Shown here piece after piece: positions 18,312 to 28,452 of a DNA stretch of 64,000 bases; the first letter of the stretch is position 1, and the number at the start of each line of letters is the position of its first letter. The position numbers and the translations under genes are program-made. The notes beneath the pieces were generated by a model. It worked only from the letters and a program-made list of their open reading frames with translations. It made no database searches and had not been told where the DNA came from. Origin of the DNA: Neoehrlichia mikurensis (GTDB lineage Bacteria; Pseudomonadota; Alphaproteobacteria; Rickettsiales; Anaplasmataceae); assembly GCF_019186785.1 (NCBI RefSeq), contig NZ_CP066557.1, forward strand, positions 558,001 to 622,000, given 5' to 3'.

Positions 18312-19657
18312 TTATTTTTACTTGAAACAAATTTAATAATAGCAAATCTATTTTAAGATAACTATAAAATTGATTTTGTTTAATGTAGTAAAATAAAAAG
18401 CAACATAATATCATGTGATAGGAAACTATGATCAGTGAATAGTACACGTATTTGTGTGTATAACTGATTTATAAAATTCCTTTATAGGGAATAAAATCTT
18501 TTTCGTATTCGTGAAAAAATTTATTAATTTCTTTGAAAAATTTAATAATTTTATTATTAATCCGTTAATAAACCAGCTATGTTTAAATAGCAAAGTGTTA
18601 AGTTGTACTGTTATTTTTAAATTATGAAACTACCGTCAACTTTATTTAATAAAAGGAATCTACTTGTACTATATATTAGAAATATTTATAAGATTATTCT
18701 AGGGGAAAAAACATGACAATGCTTAACCTTAAAAATCCTATAATAAACCACAGTTTTCACACTTTTATTTCTATATTGCATGTTTAGAAGCTATAAATAC
18801 TAGTCTAGAGAAAAAATGTATTTTATTAAGTCTATTATATCTATATGTTATGTCTAGCTATATTAGTAATATACAGCGCAGATTGGATACATCTGGTACT
18901 AAGGAAATATCAATAAAAAGTCATGGAACAGATAAAATATCCTTACAAATACCAGGTATTTATAATACAAAAAATATTGCGTTTTATTATTTTGCGAATT
19001 GGTAATTACATAGTTATAAATTAAAGTAATGATGCGTCACTGTAATTAGTATACATTATTTAATATGGTTTTGTTTATTATATTTATAGAGTTTTAATTA
19101 AAACATCCCAAAAAATACAAGACTATAAAGAACTGACCTTGTTCTTGTACTATATATTAGAAATCTGTTGCGTAGCAATAAGTAACAACAAACATTTAAC
19201 AGTTATATGCAGGAACATATAACATAGTAGCTCACAGAAATTAATCAACATCACATTGTAAAAAACACTCATATCACTTATTTTGTGAATTATAATGCAC
19301 ATTAATATTATACTGGTAATCTATTTGTTACTTTATAAGAAAGCTGTTACATTAGATGATAATGTACATTAAATTATAAAAAAATGCAATCTATATATTA
19401 CTTATAGTCTTAAGATAGTTGCATTCAATATTGGTTAAGTAAAAGAACTATTAGAGAAATATTTAGATTGATAGTACATAATATATATTATATATTCCCC
19501 TTTTCTTCAAAAAAAGACAATTATTTTATTATAATAAATTCATTAAATACTAAGACAGTTTTATAGGTTTTATACTTTATTAGATGTTAATTTTTAATTC
19601 AAAAATTTTATTAATGAATTTCAAATTTTGTACCATTAAGAATAAAGTTCCTTAAAG
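18312..19657. other. Gene-poor spacer with duplicated fragments
   Basis: About 1.35 kb with no intact gene. It contains a 134-base copy of part of secD (18845-18978). A 21-base sequence (CTTGTACTATATATTAGAAAT) occurs twice, near 18663 and 19144. All frames are broken by stops. The left edge is the promoter side of the cca gene. Confidence 0.7.
18845..18978 (+). pseudogene. Duplicated internal fragment of secD
   Basis: Matches 25262-25395 inside secD with two differences over 134 bases, in the same orientation, about 6.4 kb upstream of the real gene. It encodes the part of SecD with the segment SNIQRRLDTSGTKEIS. There is no start or surrounding reading frame, so it is non-functional. High identity implies a recent copy. 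Confidence 0.92.
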
Positions 19658-20213
19658 CATATGCATAAAAGTTTCAATAGCTACAATATTGGCATTCATA
19701 CCTTTTTATTCTTTTGCACAAGTTAAAGGATCAGAAGGTAGTAATAACGTAAACAATCATGGATTTTATATAGGAGGACAATATAAACCTGGTATTGGTG
19801 TAATTGGTGATCTATCAGTAAAAGCTGATTCTATTGATATTAAAGCTATCCTTGCTCTTAAAGCAGATGCTGCTGCAGAAAACCCAGCAGGTGCAAACAA
19901 TGTACCATCAGAAGTTAGTAAATTTATACAAAAACCAGATAATTTTAAAGGATTTTATAAACCTACTTATAATAATAGTTTTGCTGGTTTTAGTGGTCTT
20001 ATTGGTTATTCTACTCCTAATGGTGTTAGACTTGAATTGGAAGGATCTTTTGAAAATTTTGAATTGAAAAACTCTAATAAATGTACCCTTAAAAATGCTT
20101 ATAAATATTTCGCTGCTGCTGCTAAATTAAAAGCTAACAATGATGAGATAGATGATGCGGCGGCGGGGGAGAATGAGAACCATAATAAATATTTGATCAT
20201 TATAATGTTCTAG
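19658..20213 (+). pseudogene. Outer-membrane protein gene lacking both ends (P28/Map1 family)
   Basis: Encodes the end of a signal peptide (KVSIATILAFIPFYSFAQ), then HGFYIGGQYKPGIGVIGDLS, IGYSTPNGVRLELEGSFENF and KNAYKYFA, so it belongs to the surface family. The start codon is missing: homology to the secA-side stub begins at 19658, after the stub's ATG-AAC-TAC-AAA codons, and the only in-frame start left is a TTG at 19689 within the signal peptide. The frame stops at 20213, before the conserved NVCYD and PY-CAGAG blocks, so about the last third is lost. A GC-rich stretch at 20155-20175 is unlike its surroundings. A second partial cassette follows at 20213-20258. Confidence 0.85.
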
Positions 20214-20634
20214 ATATTAAAGCTATCCTTGGCCTAAGTCTTAAAGCAAATTCTTTATAAACGTAATACAATTTATATTTGTTGATGAAAGCATAATTGT
20301 ATGTTATTGGATAAATATAATTTTTATCTTTAAAAGAATATATCGTTATTGATGCTCTTTATATTAAAACATTGCATAAATGTGGAATAATAGAAATATT
20401 ATTATGTACATAATTCTTAAGCTTATTACATATATGGTATACTTATGATATAGAACATAACTATGTTTTATACATTTTATATGCAATACTGTTTTAGATA
20501 TTATGTTTAAGTAGTTATGCTAATGTTAAATTATATTAAGACATTACTTAAATTTGTTGACAATTGTATGGCATTGATATAGATATAGATAGGTTCTCCA
20601 GGATATTATTTTTTTCTTCTTATTGTGGTTTTTA
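20214..20634. other. Spacer between truncated OMP gene and recA
   Basis: About 420 bases. It begins with a second, shifted-frame piece reading LDIKAILGLSLKANSL then TAA (to 20258), which repeats 19 bases found at 19836-19854, and continues with the second copy of the 53-base repeat (20272-20323). The recA promoter should be in the right part; no clear LexA-type box was seen. Confidence 0.6.
20272..20323. repeat. 53-bp dispersed repeat, copy 2
   Basis: Copy of 10149-10201 in the same orientation, differing by one deleted base and one substitution. Located after the truncated outer-membrane gene. Confidence 0.8.
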
Positions 20635-21705
20635 ATGTCTAACAATGTTAATGTTGATAAGCAAAAAGCTTTGGATAGTGCTATTAGTCAAATAGAAAAG
20701 GCTTTTGGGCGTGGTGCAATAATGAAGCTAAAGCAGCACGCTATTGAAAAAATAGATAGTATTCCTACAGGGTCCATAGCATTAGATATTGCTCTTGGTA
20801 TAGGTGGATTTCCAAAAGGTAGGATTATTGAGATTTTTGGGCCTGAAAGCTCAGGAAAGACAACGCTTGCATTGCATGCTATTGCAGAAGCCCAAAAAAT
20901 GGGTGGAAATTGTGCATTTATTGATGCTGAGCATGCTTTGGATATAATGTATGCACGTAAGCTTGGTGTAAATATCGGTGATTTAGTGGTATCTCAGCCG
21001 GATACGGGGGAGCAAGCTCTACATATAGTTGAATATTTAGTATGTTCTGGTGCAATGGATGTAATAGTTATAGATTCTGTTGCTGCTTTAACTCCTAGAG
21101 CTGAGATAGAAGGTGATATGGGTGATCAGCATATGGGATTACAGGCTAGATTACTAAGTCATGCTTTGCGCAAGTTGACTTCCGTGGTATCAAAGGCTAA
21201 TTGTATTCTTATTTTTATTAACCAAATTCGTATGAAAATAGGAATGGTATATGGTAATCCTGAAACTACGACTGGTGGCAACGCATTGAAGTTTTATACT
21301 TCTGTAAGGCTAGATATCCGTAAAGTTAGTTCGATAAAAGATAAGGATAATGTAATTGGTAGTCAGACTAAGGTAAAGGTTGTTAAGAATAAGGTTGCTC
21401 CTCCCTTTAGACAAGCTGATTTTGATATTATGTATAATGAAGGTATATCAAAAGTTGGTGAGATTATTGATATGGGTGTGAAATTCAATTTTATTGAAAA
21501 ATCTGGTTCTTATTATTCTTATAATTCTACTAGAATGGGACAAGGAAAGGAAAATACTAAAGCTTATTTAAAGGCTAATCCTGATGTTGCAGATGAGATA
21601 GAAAAAAAAATAAGAGACTATTTATCACAAAATGCAGATGAATATGTTATGAATAACATTGCAAGTGTTGATATTATGCAGCAAATGACAGAAGAGGTTT
21701 TTTAA
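20635..21705 (+). CDS. recA: Recombinase RecA
   Basis: Forms ATP-dependent filaments on single-stranded DNA for homologous recombination and repair. I start at the ATG at 20635 ([22 protein letters not shown]), the usual family opening, rather than a TTG 12 bases upstream. Walker [10 protein letters not shown] is at residues 69-77; [10 protein letters not shown] and the DNA-binding-loop segments [19 protein letters not shown] and NQIRMKIG(M)[11 protein letters not shown] are intact. Length 356 residues. A working RecA matters here because the window shows many repeats and split surface-gene cassettes. The 221-base repeat starts right after the stop. Confidence 0.98.
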   Translation: MSNNVNVDKQKALDSAISQIEKAFGRGAIMKLKQHAIEKIDSIPTGSIALDIALGIGGFPKGRIIEIFGPESSGKTTLALHAIAEAQKMGGNCAFIDAEHALDIMYARKLGVNIGDLVVSQPDTGEQALHIVEYLVCSGAMDVIVIDSVAALTPRAEIEGDMGDQHMGLQARLLSHALRKLTSVVSKANCILIFINQIRMKIGMVYGNPETTTGGNALKFYTSVRLDIRKVSSIKDKDNVIGSQTKVKVVKNKVAPPFRQADFDIMYNEGISKVGEIIDMGVKFNFIEKSGSYYSYNSTRMGQGKENTKAYLKANPDVADEIEKKIRDYLSQNADEYVMNNIASVDIMQQMTEEVF

Positions 21706-21707
21706 TT

Positions 21708-21928
21708 TATTTGTTATAACTACTATATTATACTAATGATTTAAAGTGATATATTACTCATTGTATCTACATAATGTACTTGTAGTAATTTTTTTATGCA
21801 ACTTTTTACTATAGCAAAGTTTCTATGTATATTATTAACTCTGATATTAATTTAGCAACGCTTCTATTGTTTCCTCCCTCAGCTTATTGTAGTAGGGGGT
21901 GTCAATGTCAGTATATATATCTTAAATA
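21708..21928. repeat. 221-bp dispersed repeat, copy 2
   Basis: Same sequence as 93-313 with one substitution, same orientation, starting three bases after the recA stop codon. On the minus strand it carries the coding tail DTPYYNKLREETIEALLN and a stop. The source gene is not in this window. Confidence 0.9.
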
Positions 21929-22217
21929 TTAGGGTTTATTATTTAATAATTTTAAAATGTAGTTAGTTTTTAATGACAAATGTGAAGAATATATCTGTAT
22001 TTTATGTAAGTATATCTAGTCTTGCTGTTGATTAAGTTTCTTTAATTTACTTTAAATTCTATTCTTGATTTTTCCTCTTAAAGGGAAGGATAGTAATAAA
22101 AACTACATAATAAGTAGTATGATAAGTGCTGGGTTATTAAATTATAGAAGAAACTTTTAAAATAACAAATTGCGTTGTATATATAATTAATTATTTATAT
22201 GGTATATTTCATAATAT
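21929..22217. other. Intergenic, upstream of pyrE
   Basis: About 290 bases after the 221-base repeat, with a small hairpin-like TTCCTCTTAAAGGGAAGGA patch near 22070-22090. No gene seen; the pyrE promoter is expected here. Confidence 0.4.
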
Positions 22218-22805
22218 ATGTTAAGTGAAAATTTGTTAAGTATCTTCATTAATAGTGGTGCAGTATTGAAAGGTCACTTTATATTATCTTCAGGAGTACA
22301 TAGTGATACATATATACAATGTGCTAAATTATTTGAGAATCCTAAAATTGGTGAAGAATTATGTACCTTTTTAATAAGAAAAGCTCAGGATAAAATTCTT
22401 ACACAGAATATCGATCTTGTAATTTCTCCAGCAATTGGAGGTATAGTAGTGGGATATGAAGTTGCTAAACAATTAGGAGTTAGGTTCGTGTTTTTTGAAC
22501 GGGTAGAAGGTGCATTTATGTTGCGTAGAGGATTTGAAATAAAATATAGTGATAAAATCCTAATTGTTGAGGATGTTATTACAACAGGGAAGTCTTCAAT
22601 GGAAATATTAAAATGTATTGGTAATATGAAAGATAACGTAGTTGGTGAATTAAGTATGGTAAAGCGTAATAATAATGGATTGAGTATACCTTTTCCTGTT
22701 GTAAGCTTGCTTGAATTGGAAATACCACATTATGCAGATGATAATCTTCCTGATGATTTGAAGCAAATACCTGCAGTATATCATGGAAGTAGATTTACTA
22801 TGTAG
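22218..22805 (+). CDS. pyrE: Orotate phosphoribosyltransferase
   Basis: Joins orotate with PRPP to form orotidine monophosphate in pyrimidine synthesis. The 195-residue protein has the PRPP-binding motif ILIVEDVITTGKSS at 114-127, the N-terminal LKGHFILSSGVHSD substrate region and DLVISPAIGGIVVGYEVA. Ehrlichia keep complete pyrimidine pathways, so the gene fits. It stands alone between recA and the ThiF-like gene, 120 bases before the latter. Confidence 0.95.
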   Translation: MLSENLLSIFINSGAVLKGHFILSSGVHSDTYIQCAKLFENPKIGEELCTFLIRKAQDKILTQNIDLVISPAIGGIVVGYEVAKQLGVRFVFFERVEGAFMLRRGFEIKYSDKILIVEDVITTGKSSMEILKCIGNMKDNVVGELSMVKRNNNGLSIPFPVVSLLELEIPHYADDNLPDDLKQIPAVYHGSRFTM

Positions 22806-22924
22806 TATTGATAAGTAAATAATAATGTAATTATAAAATGATGGTTGATTATATTATTTGTAGTGTAAATAAAGGTATTATATGGCATCTTACAAATGCT
22901 TAATTTAATGTAATAGCATAGAAT

Positions 22925-23716
22925 ATGTTATTGGAAGCAAAACGTTATATAAGGCAAATGATTATTCCTCAAATAGGAATAGAAGGGCAAAAAAGTCTTA
23001 AAAATAGTCAAGTTTTAGTTATTGGGTGTGGTGGTATAGGAAGTATTGTTATACCTTTAATTGCTGCAAGTGGTATTGGTAAGATTATATTATGTGATAA
23101 TGATAATATACAGTTGCCTAATTTTAATAGGCAAATAATTTATAGGGAGAATAATATAGGTAGTAGTAAAGTATTAAAGTCTAAGGAATTTGTGGAGCTA
23201 TTTAATTCTGATATAGAAGTTGAAGCGTTAAATGTTTTTGTAGGACCTAAAAATTTTGAAAGTATTTTTAGTAGCGTTGATCTTGTAATAGACTGTACTG
23301 ATAGATTAGCAATCAAATTATTTCTTAATGATGCATGTGTATTAATTGGTAAAGCATTAATACATAGTGCAGCTATTGGATTTACAGGGCAAGTATTAAC
23401 AATTCCTCCTTATGGAAAGCCATGTTTACGTTGTTTTTTTGAAGATAGACATATGAGTGTTAATTTGAATTGTGCTAATGCAGGAATTTTGAGTGCTACT
23501 GTTGGAGTAGTAGGTAGTATAATATCTATGGAAGTAGTTAAACATCTGATAAATATATCTACAAATTTGGTTGGAAAATTGCTAAGAATAGATTTAGAAA
23601 ATAATCGTTTTGTTACCTATGATTTTATTGCAAATAAGTCATGTATAGCATGCGGAGATAATGTGAAGGTTGATCCATATGATGCAAATAACTATGAAAG
23701 TAAATTGTATTTTTAA
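22925..23716 (+). CDS. HesA/MoeB/ThiF family adenylyltransferase
   Basis: E1-like enzyme that activates the C-terminus of a ubiquitin-like sulfur carrier (ThiS or MoaD type) by adenylation. The nucleotide motif GCGGIGS is at residues 35-40, with DNDNIQLPNFNRQ typical of the family, and zinc cysteines C167, C170, C240 and C243 (CLRC and CIAC). There is no rhodanese domain. Neither a thiamine nor a molybdopterin gene lies beside it, so which carrier it serves is open. The last third is duplicated exactly at 28463-28611. Confidence 0.9.
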   Translation: MLLEAKRYIRQMIIPQIGIEGQKSLKNSQVLVIGCGGIGSIVIPLIAASGIGKIILCDNDNIQLPNFNRQIIYRENNIGSSKVLKSKEFVELFNSDIEVEALNVFVGPKNFESIFSSVDLVIDCTDRLAIKLFLNDACVLIGKALIHSAAIGFTGQVLTIPPYGKPCLRCFFEDRHMSVNLNCANAGILSATVGVVGSIISMEVVKHLINISTNLVGKLLRIDLENNRFVTYDFIANKSCIACGDNVKVDPYDANNYESKLYF

Positions 23717-24858
23717 TTATATTTAATTTAATACATAAATTATTAATAGTATAAAAAATTAATACGCTATAATTGTGCTATAGTACTTATTTAAGTATTG
23801 CAAATTTTAGTATAAGAAAGCTTATGTAAAGTATTATTATACATTAATGTAGTAGTGTATTACTAGTGATAGTGTATTTTTTGATACAGTGCAATTATAA
23901 ATAGTGTTTTGTGTGCAAGATTATTATAAGTGATATATACATTACGGTTTATAGCTATAAATAATTGTGGTATTAAGTACATATTTTAGAGTAAATGCTT
24001 CTGCTCTTAATAAGTTTCCTTGTTTATAAAGATATTATAACATATGTAAAGCAAAAACCATTAAAGTTGTTATAAATTTTTCTGACAATACATTTAGCAT
24101 TAAAAAGATCTATAAATGCTGTGCTTAAAGTGCAAGAAAAGAGGTATATCTTTTAATTGAGTAATAGAGAGAATCGATGGTGCTATAAAATATAGTGTGT
24201 CTCATGAATATAAAAGTATTGCGTATAATGTTTTTATATGTACTAGTATTTTATAATATAATGAAGTTTGTATTAATAGATAAATGTATATAGCTTGTTA
24301 TTAAAATAAGGACAGTGGCTATTGTTGTAAGCTATTTATAGTTGTTTAATATATTGTTAAAATTTTTTATATTAGGACAATAAATATTTATTGTACCCAA
24401 ACTCAATATTTTTAATAATCAGTTAAGCGTTTATTTTTTTTGTCATACTTTAAAGAAAAAACTTTTTATTGATTATAAACAAATGATCTGCTGAAATATA
24501 CGATGTCCATATACTTCTATTTAAATAGATATTTTATATCGCAAATGATTATTATACTATTTGTTTACATTTTTGATAAGTTACTGCTAATTTTATATAT
24601 AAGGTAAAGATATTAACACTGGGTATTTTATATAAAATAAAGATTTAAGGTGATGTTGACATTATTTTATAATGTGTTTGAAAGATGTAGTTTTTACTAT
24701 GATTTATTCATGAAGCTTTTACCATATCAAGTAGTGCTAGTGCGTAAAATGTTGTAACGCGATAATTATTATTTTCTATAGTGACTAATATAATAAAAAA
24801 CTATCTTCATAATTGTTAATTAAATATAATGGTTGTTGTTATTTTGTGAATTACTAGT
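23717..24858. other. 1.1-kb gap, no gene recognised
   Basis: Both strands are interrupted by frequent stops. Short open stretches (for example a 30-codon frame from the ATG near 24205) have no feature I recognise. No tRNA, repeat or strong hairpin was found. It must contain the secD promoter near its right end. It may be an eroded gene. Confidence 0.6.
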
Positions 24859-26367
24859 ATGAAACTATCGATAAAAGCTATAGTTATATTTTTGTTATGT
24901 ACTGTGTCAATTTATTCAGTATTACCTAATTTTATGAAAGGAGGTTTTTTATTAACAAAAAATAAAATAAATTTGGGGTTAGATTTACAAGGTGGTGGAT
25001 ATTTATTATTGAAGATAGATTTTCAAGAGCATTTAAGAGAAAGGTTATATAATTTAAGTGATGAATTAAAGGATTTTTTGCAGCGTGAAAAAATATCATA
25101 CAATCAACTTTATGTTAATCAAGAAGTATTGATTTTAAATTTAAAAAATAGAGATGATATTTATAGAATAAAAAAAGTTTATAAAGATATTGAGGTTGCA
25201 GATAAGGGGGAGCATTTTGCTGTTTTGTTCAATAATGCCTATATTAAAAAAGTATATAAAGATGTTATGTCTAGCTCTATTAGTAATATACAGCGCAGAT
25301 TGGATACATCTGGTACTAAGGAAATATCAATAAAAAGTCATGGAACAGATAAAATATCCTTACAAATACCAGGTATTTATAATACAGAAAATATTAAGTC
25401 TTTGCTTGGTAAAACTGCGAAGCTAACTTTTCATTTATTAGAGAATGTTAAGAAATTTAGTGATATTAATTCTTTCACTACAGTTTTACTTCATGATAAT
25501 TTAGGTAATACATATCCTGTATTGCGTAAAGCTGAAATCAGTGGTGATTCACTAATAGATGTGAGTGCAGGGATAAATCAGATGGGTAAGGCAGTTGTAT
25601 ATTTTAGATTTAATAATTTTGCTACTAAAAAATTTGCAAAAATTACTAAGGAAAATTTTGGTAAACCTTTTGCTATAGTACTAGATAATATTGTATTGAC
25701 TGCTCCTGTAATAAATGAACCAATTATGGGAGGTAGTGGTGAAATTAGTGGAAAGTTTTCACTTGATAAAGCAAAAGAATTGGCAATTTTGTTAAAATCT
25801 GGTGCACTGCCTGCACCGTTACATGTTATTGAAGAAAAAACCATAGGACCAAGTTTAGGTGCTGATTCTATTGCTCAAGGTAAAATTGCAATGATTACAT
25901 CAATTTTATTAGTTGCAGTATTTATTATATTAGTTTATGGCCCTTTTGGTGTTATTGCTGTAATTGGATTAGTCTTTAATATAATATTTATTCTTTTTGT
26001 ATTAACATTACTACAGGCTACTTTGACATTACCTGGAATTGCAGGAATAATCTTAACTATTGGTATGTCTGTAGATGCAAATGTTCTTATCTTTGAGCGA
26101 ATAAGGGAAGAAATGAAAATTACCAATAAACTTAGATGGTCTATTGATACAGGGTTTAAGAATGCTATGTTAACAATTTTTGATTCTAATATTACAACAC
26201 TAATTGTTGCAGCTATTATGTTTATGATAGGCAGTGGATCAATTAGTGGATTTGCTATCACTTTATCTATAGGGATTATATGTTCTATGTTGTCAGCAAT
26301 TACCTTGACTAGATTTCTGATAGATTTGTGGGTAACAGTTATGAAGTTGAAAGTTATAAATCTATAA
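24859..26367 (+). CDS. secD: Protein translocase subunit SecD
   Basis: Inner-membrane partner of SecYEG that uses the proton gradient to help pull proteins through on the periplasmic side. The 502-residue protein has an N-terminal membrane segment, the conserved LGLDLQGGGYLLLKID motif, the P1 domain with RRLDTSGTKEIS, and GGSGEISGKFSLDKAKELAILLKSGALPAPL. A C-terminal block of membrane helices with IGMSVDANVLIFERIREEM follows. secF is not adjacent, unlike in many bacteria; SecDF fusion is excluded by length. A 134-base internal piece is duplicated at 18845-18978. Confidence 0.96.
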   Translation: MKLSIKAIVIFLLCTVSIYSVLPNFMKGGFLLTKNKINLGLDLQGGGYLLLKIDFQEHLRERLYNLSDELKDFLQREKISYNQLYVNQEVLILNLKNRDDIYRIKKVYKDIEVADKGEHFAVLFNNAYIKKVYKDVMSSSISNIQRRLDTSGTKEISIKSHGTDKISLQIPGIYNTENIKSLLGKTAKLTFHLLENVKKFSDINSFTTVLLHDNLGNTYPVLRKAEISGDSLIDVSAGINQMGKAVVYFRFNNFATKKFAKITKENFGKPFAIVLDNIVLTAPVINEPIMGGSGEISGKFSLDKAKELAILLKSGALPAPLHVIEEKTIGPSLGADSIAQGKIAMITSILLVAVFIILVYGPFGVIAVIGLVFNIIFILFVLTLLQATLTLPGIAGIILTIGMSVDANVLIFERIREEMKITNKLRWSIDTGFKNAMLTIFDSNITTLIVAAIMFMIGSGSISGFAITLSIGIICSMLSAITLTRFLIDLWVTVMKLKVINL

Positions 26368-26550
26368 TTGTTATTGTGCAAGGTTACTATTTTATGAAAA
26401 ATAAACTGTAATATATAGGCGATATTTTTAGATTTAATAGTATTTATATCAAACTGTTATTGTATCATAGAGTATAAATAACTTATTTCAACAATATGAA
26501 GATATCAAATAATGTAATGTAAGTAAAGTATTAACCTATAGAGGTATTTT

Positions 26551-26721
26551 ATGACCATAGAGCATAGTATAGAGAATAATCAACGTAAAAAAGTAGTATG
26601 GTGTAGTGGGAAGGGTGATGACGATAACTATGTAGAACATCCAAAGATATATCTGACTTTAACTAAAGAAAAAGTGGTATGTCCTTATTGTAGTAAAGTA
26701 TTTTTTTGCAATGAAAATTAA
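26551..26721 (+). CDS. Small CHCC-type zinc-finger protein
   Basis: A 56-residue protein with C18, H30, C44 and C47 arranged as in the zf-CHCC family (VVWCSGKG, VEHPKIYL, then VVCPYCSKVF). This domain is related to mitochondrial complex I subunit NDUFS6, and small alphaproteobacterial versions are common. The start ATG at 26551 follows GAGGT by a few bases, a good ribosome binding site. It lies 183 bases after secD and 132 before the orphan membrane protein. Function in bacteria is not established; a role in respiratory complex I assembly is a guess from the family. Confidence 0.85.
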   Translation: MTIEHSIENNQRKKVVWCSGKGDDDNYVEHPKIYLTLTKEKVVCPYCSKVFFCNEN

Positions 26722-26853
26722 GGAATATGCATTAATAATTCAATTCATTTGGTTAAAATATTAAATTAGTTTGATTAATATACAAATAATGTTATAATTT
26801 AGGTGTACTATTAATTAGTATGTAATAAATATGGCATTAAAGAGTAAGTAGAT

Positions 26854-28452
26854 ATGGGATTTCTAAGAGTAAGTACCCCAATTTTAAGTAATGTGATATT
26901 TTACGATCAAAATTATGGTATATTTAATAGGGGTAAAATTGTACGTAAAGTAATACCATTACGTCATAAATTATTGGAATTAGAAAAACAAGGAATATTA
27001 AGCATTGATAGACATTTATCATGGAATAATGGTAGAACAGTATTACGAATCTGTATTAATAATATCTTTTTTGAAGAAGATGAAAATTTTTTTAGTAGAG
27101 TGTTTATTTGTGAAGATAATAATGCTTTAAAAGCAGCTTATAACTTATTGCAGCAAAATCTTCCATGTAGAATAATAAATATAAAATATAAAGGGGAGAC
27201 AATTAAGAAGTATTGGAATGCTGAAATAATATTATTAAACGCTGAATTATTTGATTTAAAGAATATAAGTAATCTATTATCTGATCTTGGGGAGATAATG
27301 TGTGGAGATGCTAATTCAAAAGTTCATGTTGTAGATTATTATCATAGTTCTAAGCCGCTAAAACATAGATTATATGATGCTTGTTTTTATGCAGAAAAGT
27401 GGTCATTGTTAACTTTACAGGAAAAGATATTTAGGACTGTATTTACAGGTATTGTCTTTTTGATTCCACCATTAGCATTTATTATGCTGTTTATTTATTA
27501 TGGAAGTGTGAAAGATATTATAGAAAGTAATTATTTAAACTTACGTCCTTGGCAATTTAGAGAATGTTTAACAAAAATTCCACAATCTTCCTATGATATT
27601 TTGTTTAGCTCTAATAGTGAAATGCAGGATCTATTAAGAAAAAAAGTTATATGTTATGGTAGTGCTATCAATTATTTTTATAAACCATCTTTAGCGGAAG
27701 GTGCAACTTTAAAAAAAGATTGTACTACTTTAATAGGTAAAGCAGTGAGCACTAGAGATGTGTTATTATTTATAGCTAAAGATAATGAATTAACTAAATC
27801 ACAGCTTTTATTAAGATATTATTTATTTTTTGGTATTGCTATTATTGGATGTTCTAGGATTGTGCAGTTGGTATTAAATTGTTGCTTAAAGCAAGAAAAT
27901 ATTAGCTTGTATGGATCTTTAGTATCTTATGCAATGTTATTGTTAGGATTTGCAAGCTTATTTTTTATTAAGAATAAAAAAGCTAAAACTGTATCAGCTA
28001 TAGGTGCTTCTATTGTATCTATAATATCTATTATTGCATTAATGCATGTTACTAATAATATTACAATACCTTTAGTATATGAGAAATGGATATCTGTGCT
28101 ATTCTTATCAGTAGCTGCTTTAGTAGCGGGTACACTTTTAGGAATAAGCAATTATTATAAAAAAGATAAAATGGTTGCCTCAAAGTTAAATATTAGCACT
28201 ACTGCATACTTAGCAATTAAAAGTTCTCTAGATTATTCTGTAAAGCAAGGTATGGGTCAATATGACGAATCGTTATATGATATTAAAGATCCATTGCTTA
28301 AAGAAGCGTATAAGTCGGGAATTTTTGGAGATGTTTTTAAATCACAAGTTGAATTTAATGATGATGAGGTTTTAACAGCTGGTACGTCATTTATAGCTCC
28401 ACATTGCAGCGAAGGATTAAGGTTTAGAGCCAATGCTGTGGGATGTGGATAA
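26854..28452 (+). CDS. Orphan multi-spanning membrane protein
   Basis: A 532-residue protein I cannot assign. Residues 1 to about 195 are soluble with alternating hydrophobic patterns. A membrane segment (IFRTVFTGIVFLIPPLAFIMLFIYYG) comes near residue 200, then a soluble part of about 120 residues. A cluster of about four helices follows (YYLFFGIAIIGCSRI..., LYGSLVSYAMLLLGFASLFF, TVSAIGASIVSIISIIAL, WISVLFLSVAALVAGTLLG), then a cytoplasmic-looking tail of about 95 residues. The codon use looks like its neighbours. No signal peptide and no known motif was found. Alone in its strand context between the zinc-finger gene and a duplicated ThiF fragment. Likely an Anaplasmataceae-specific membrane protein. 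Confidence 0.85.
   Translation: MGFLRVSTPILSNVIFYDQNYGIFNRGKIVRKVIPLRHKLLELEKQGILSIDRHLSWNNGRTVLRICINNIFFEEDENFFSRVFICEDNNALKAAYNLLQQNLPCRIINIKYKGETIKKYWNAEIILLNAELFDLKNISNLLSDLGEIMCGDANSKVHVVDYYHSSKPLKHRLYDACFYAEKWSLLTLQEKIFRTVFTGIVFLIPPLAFIMLFIYYGSVKDIIESNYLNLRPWQFRECLTKIPQSSYDILFSSNSEMQDLLRKKVICYGSAINYFYKPSLAEGATLKKDCTTLIGKAVSTRDVLLFIAKDNELTKSQLLLRYYLFFGIAIIGCSRIVQLVLNCCLKQENISLYGSLVSYAMLLLGFASLFFIKNKKAKTVSAIGASIVSIISIIALMHVTNNITIPLVYEKWISVLFLSVAALVAGTLLGISNYYKKDKMVASKLNISTTAYLAIKSSLDYSVKQGMGQYDESLYDIKDPLLKEAYKSGIFGDVFKSQVEFNDDEVLTAGTSFIAPHCSEGLRFRANAVGCG

Noticed and set aside
18663..19165. 21-bp repeat (CTTGTACTATATATTAGAAAT) twice
   Set aside because: Considered as ends of an insertion sequence, but there is no transposase remnant, the two are direct, and no target duplication was found; too little to name an element.
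24020..24260. Possible small RNA or gene in the 1.1-kb gap before secD
   Set aside because: No cloverleaf, no SRP or tmRNA pattern, and all frames are short; no support beyond slightly richer G+C patches.
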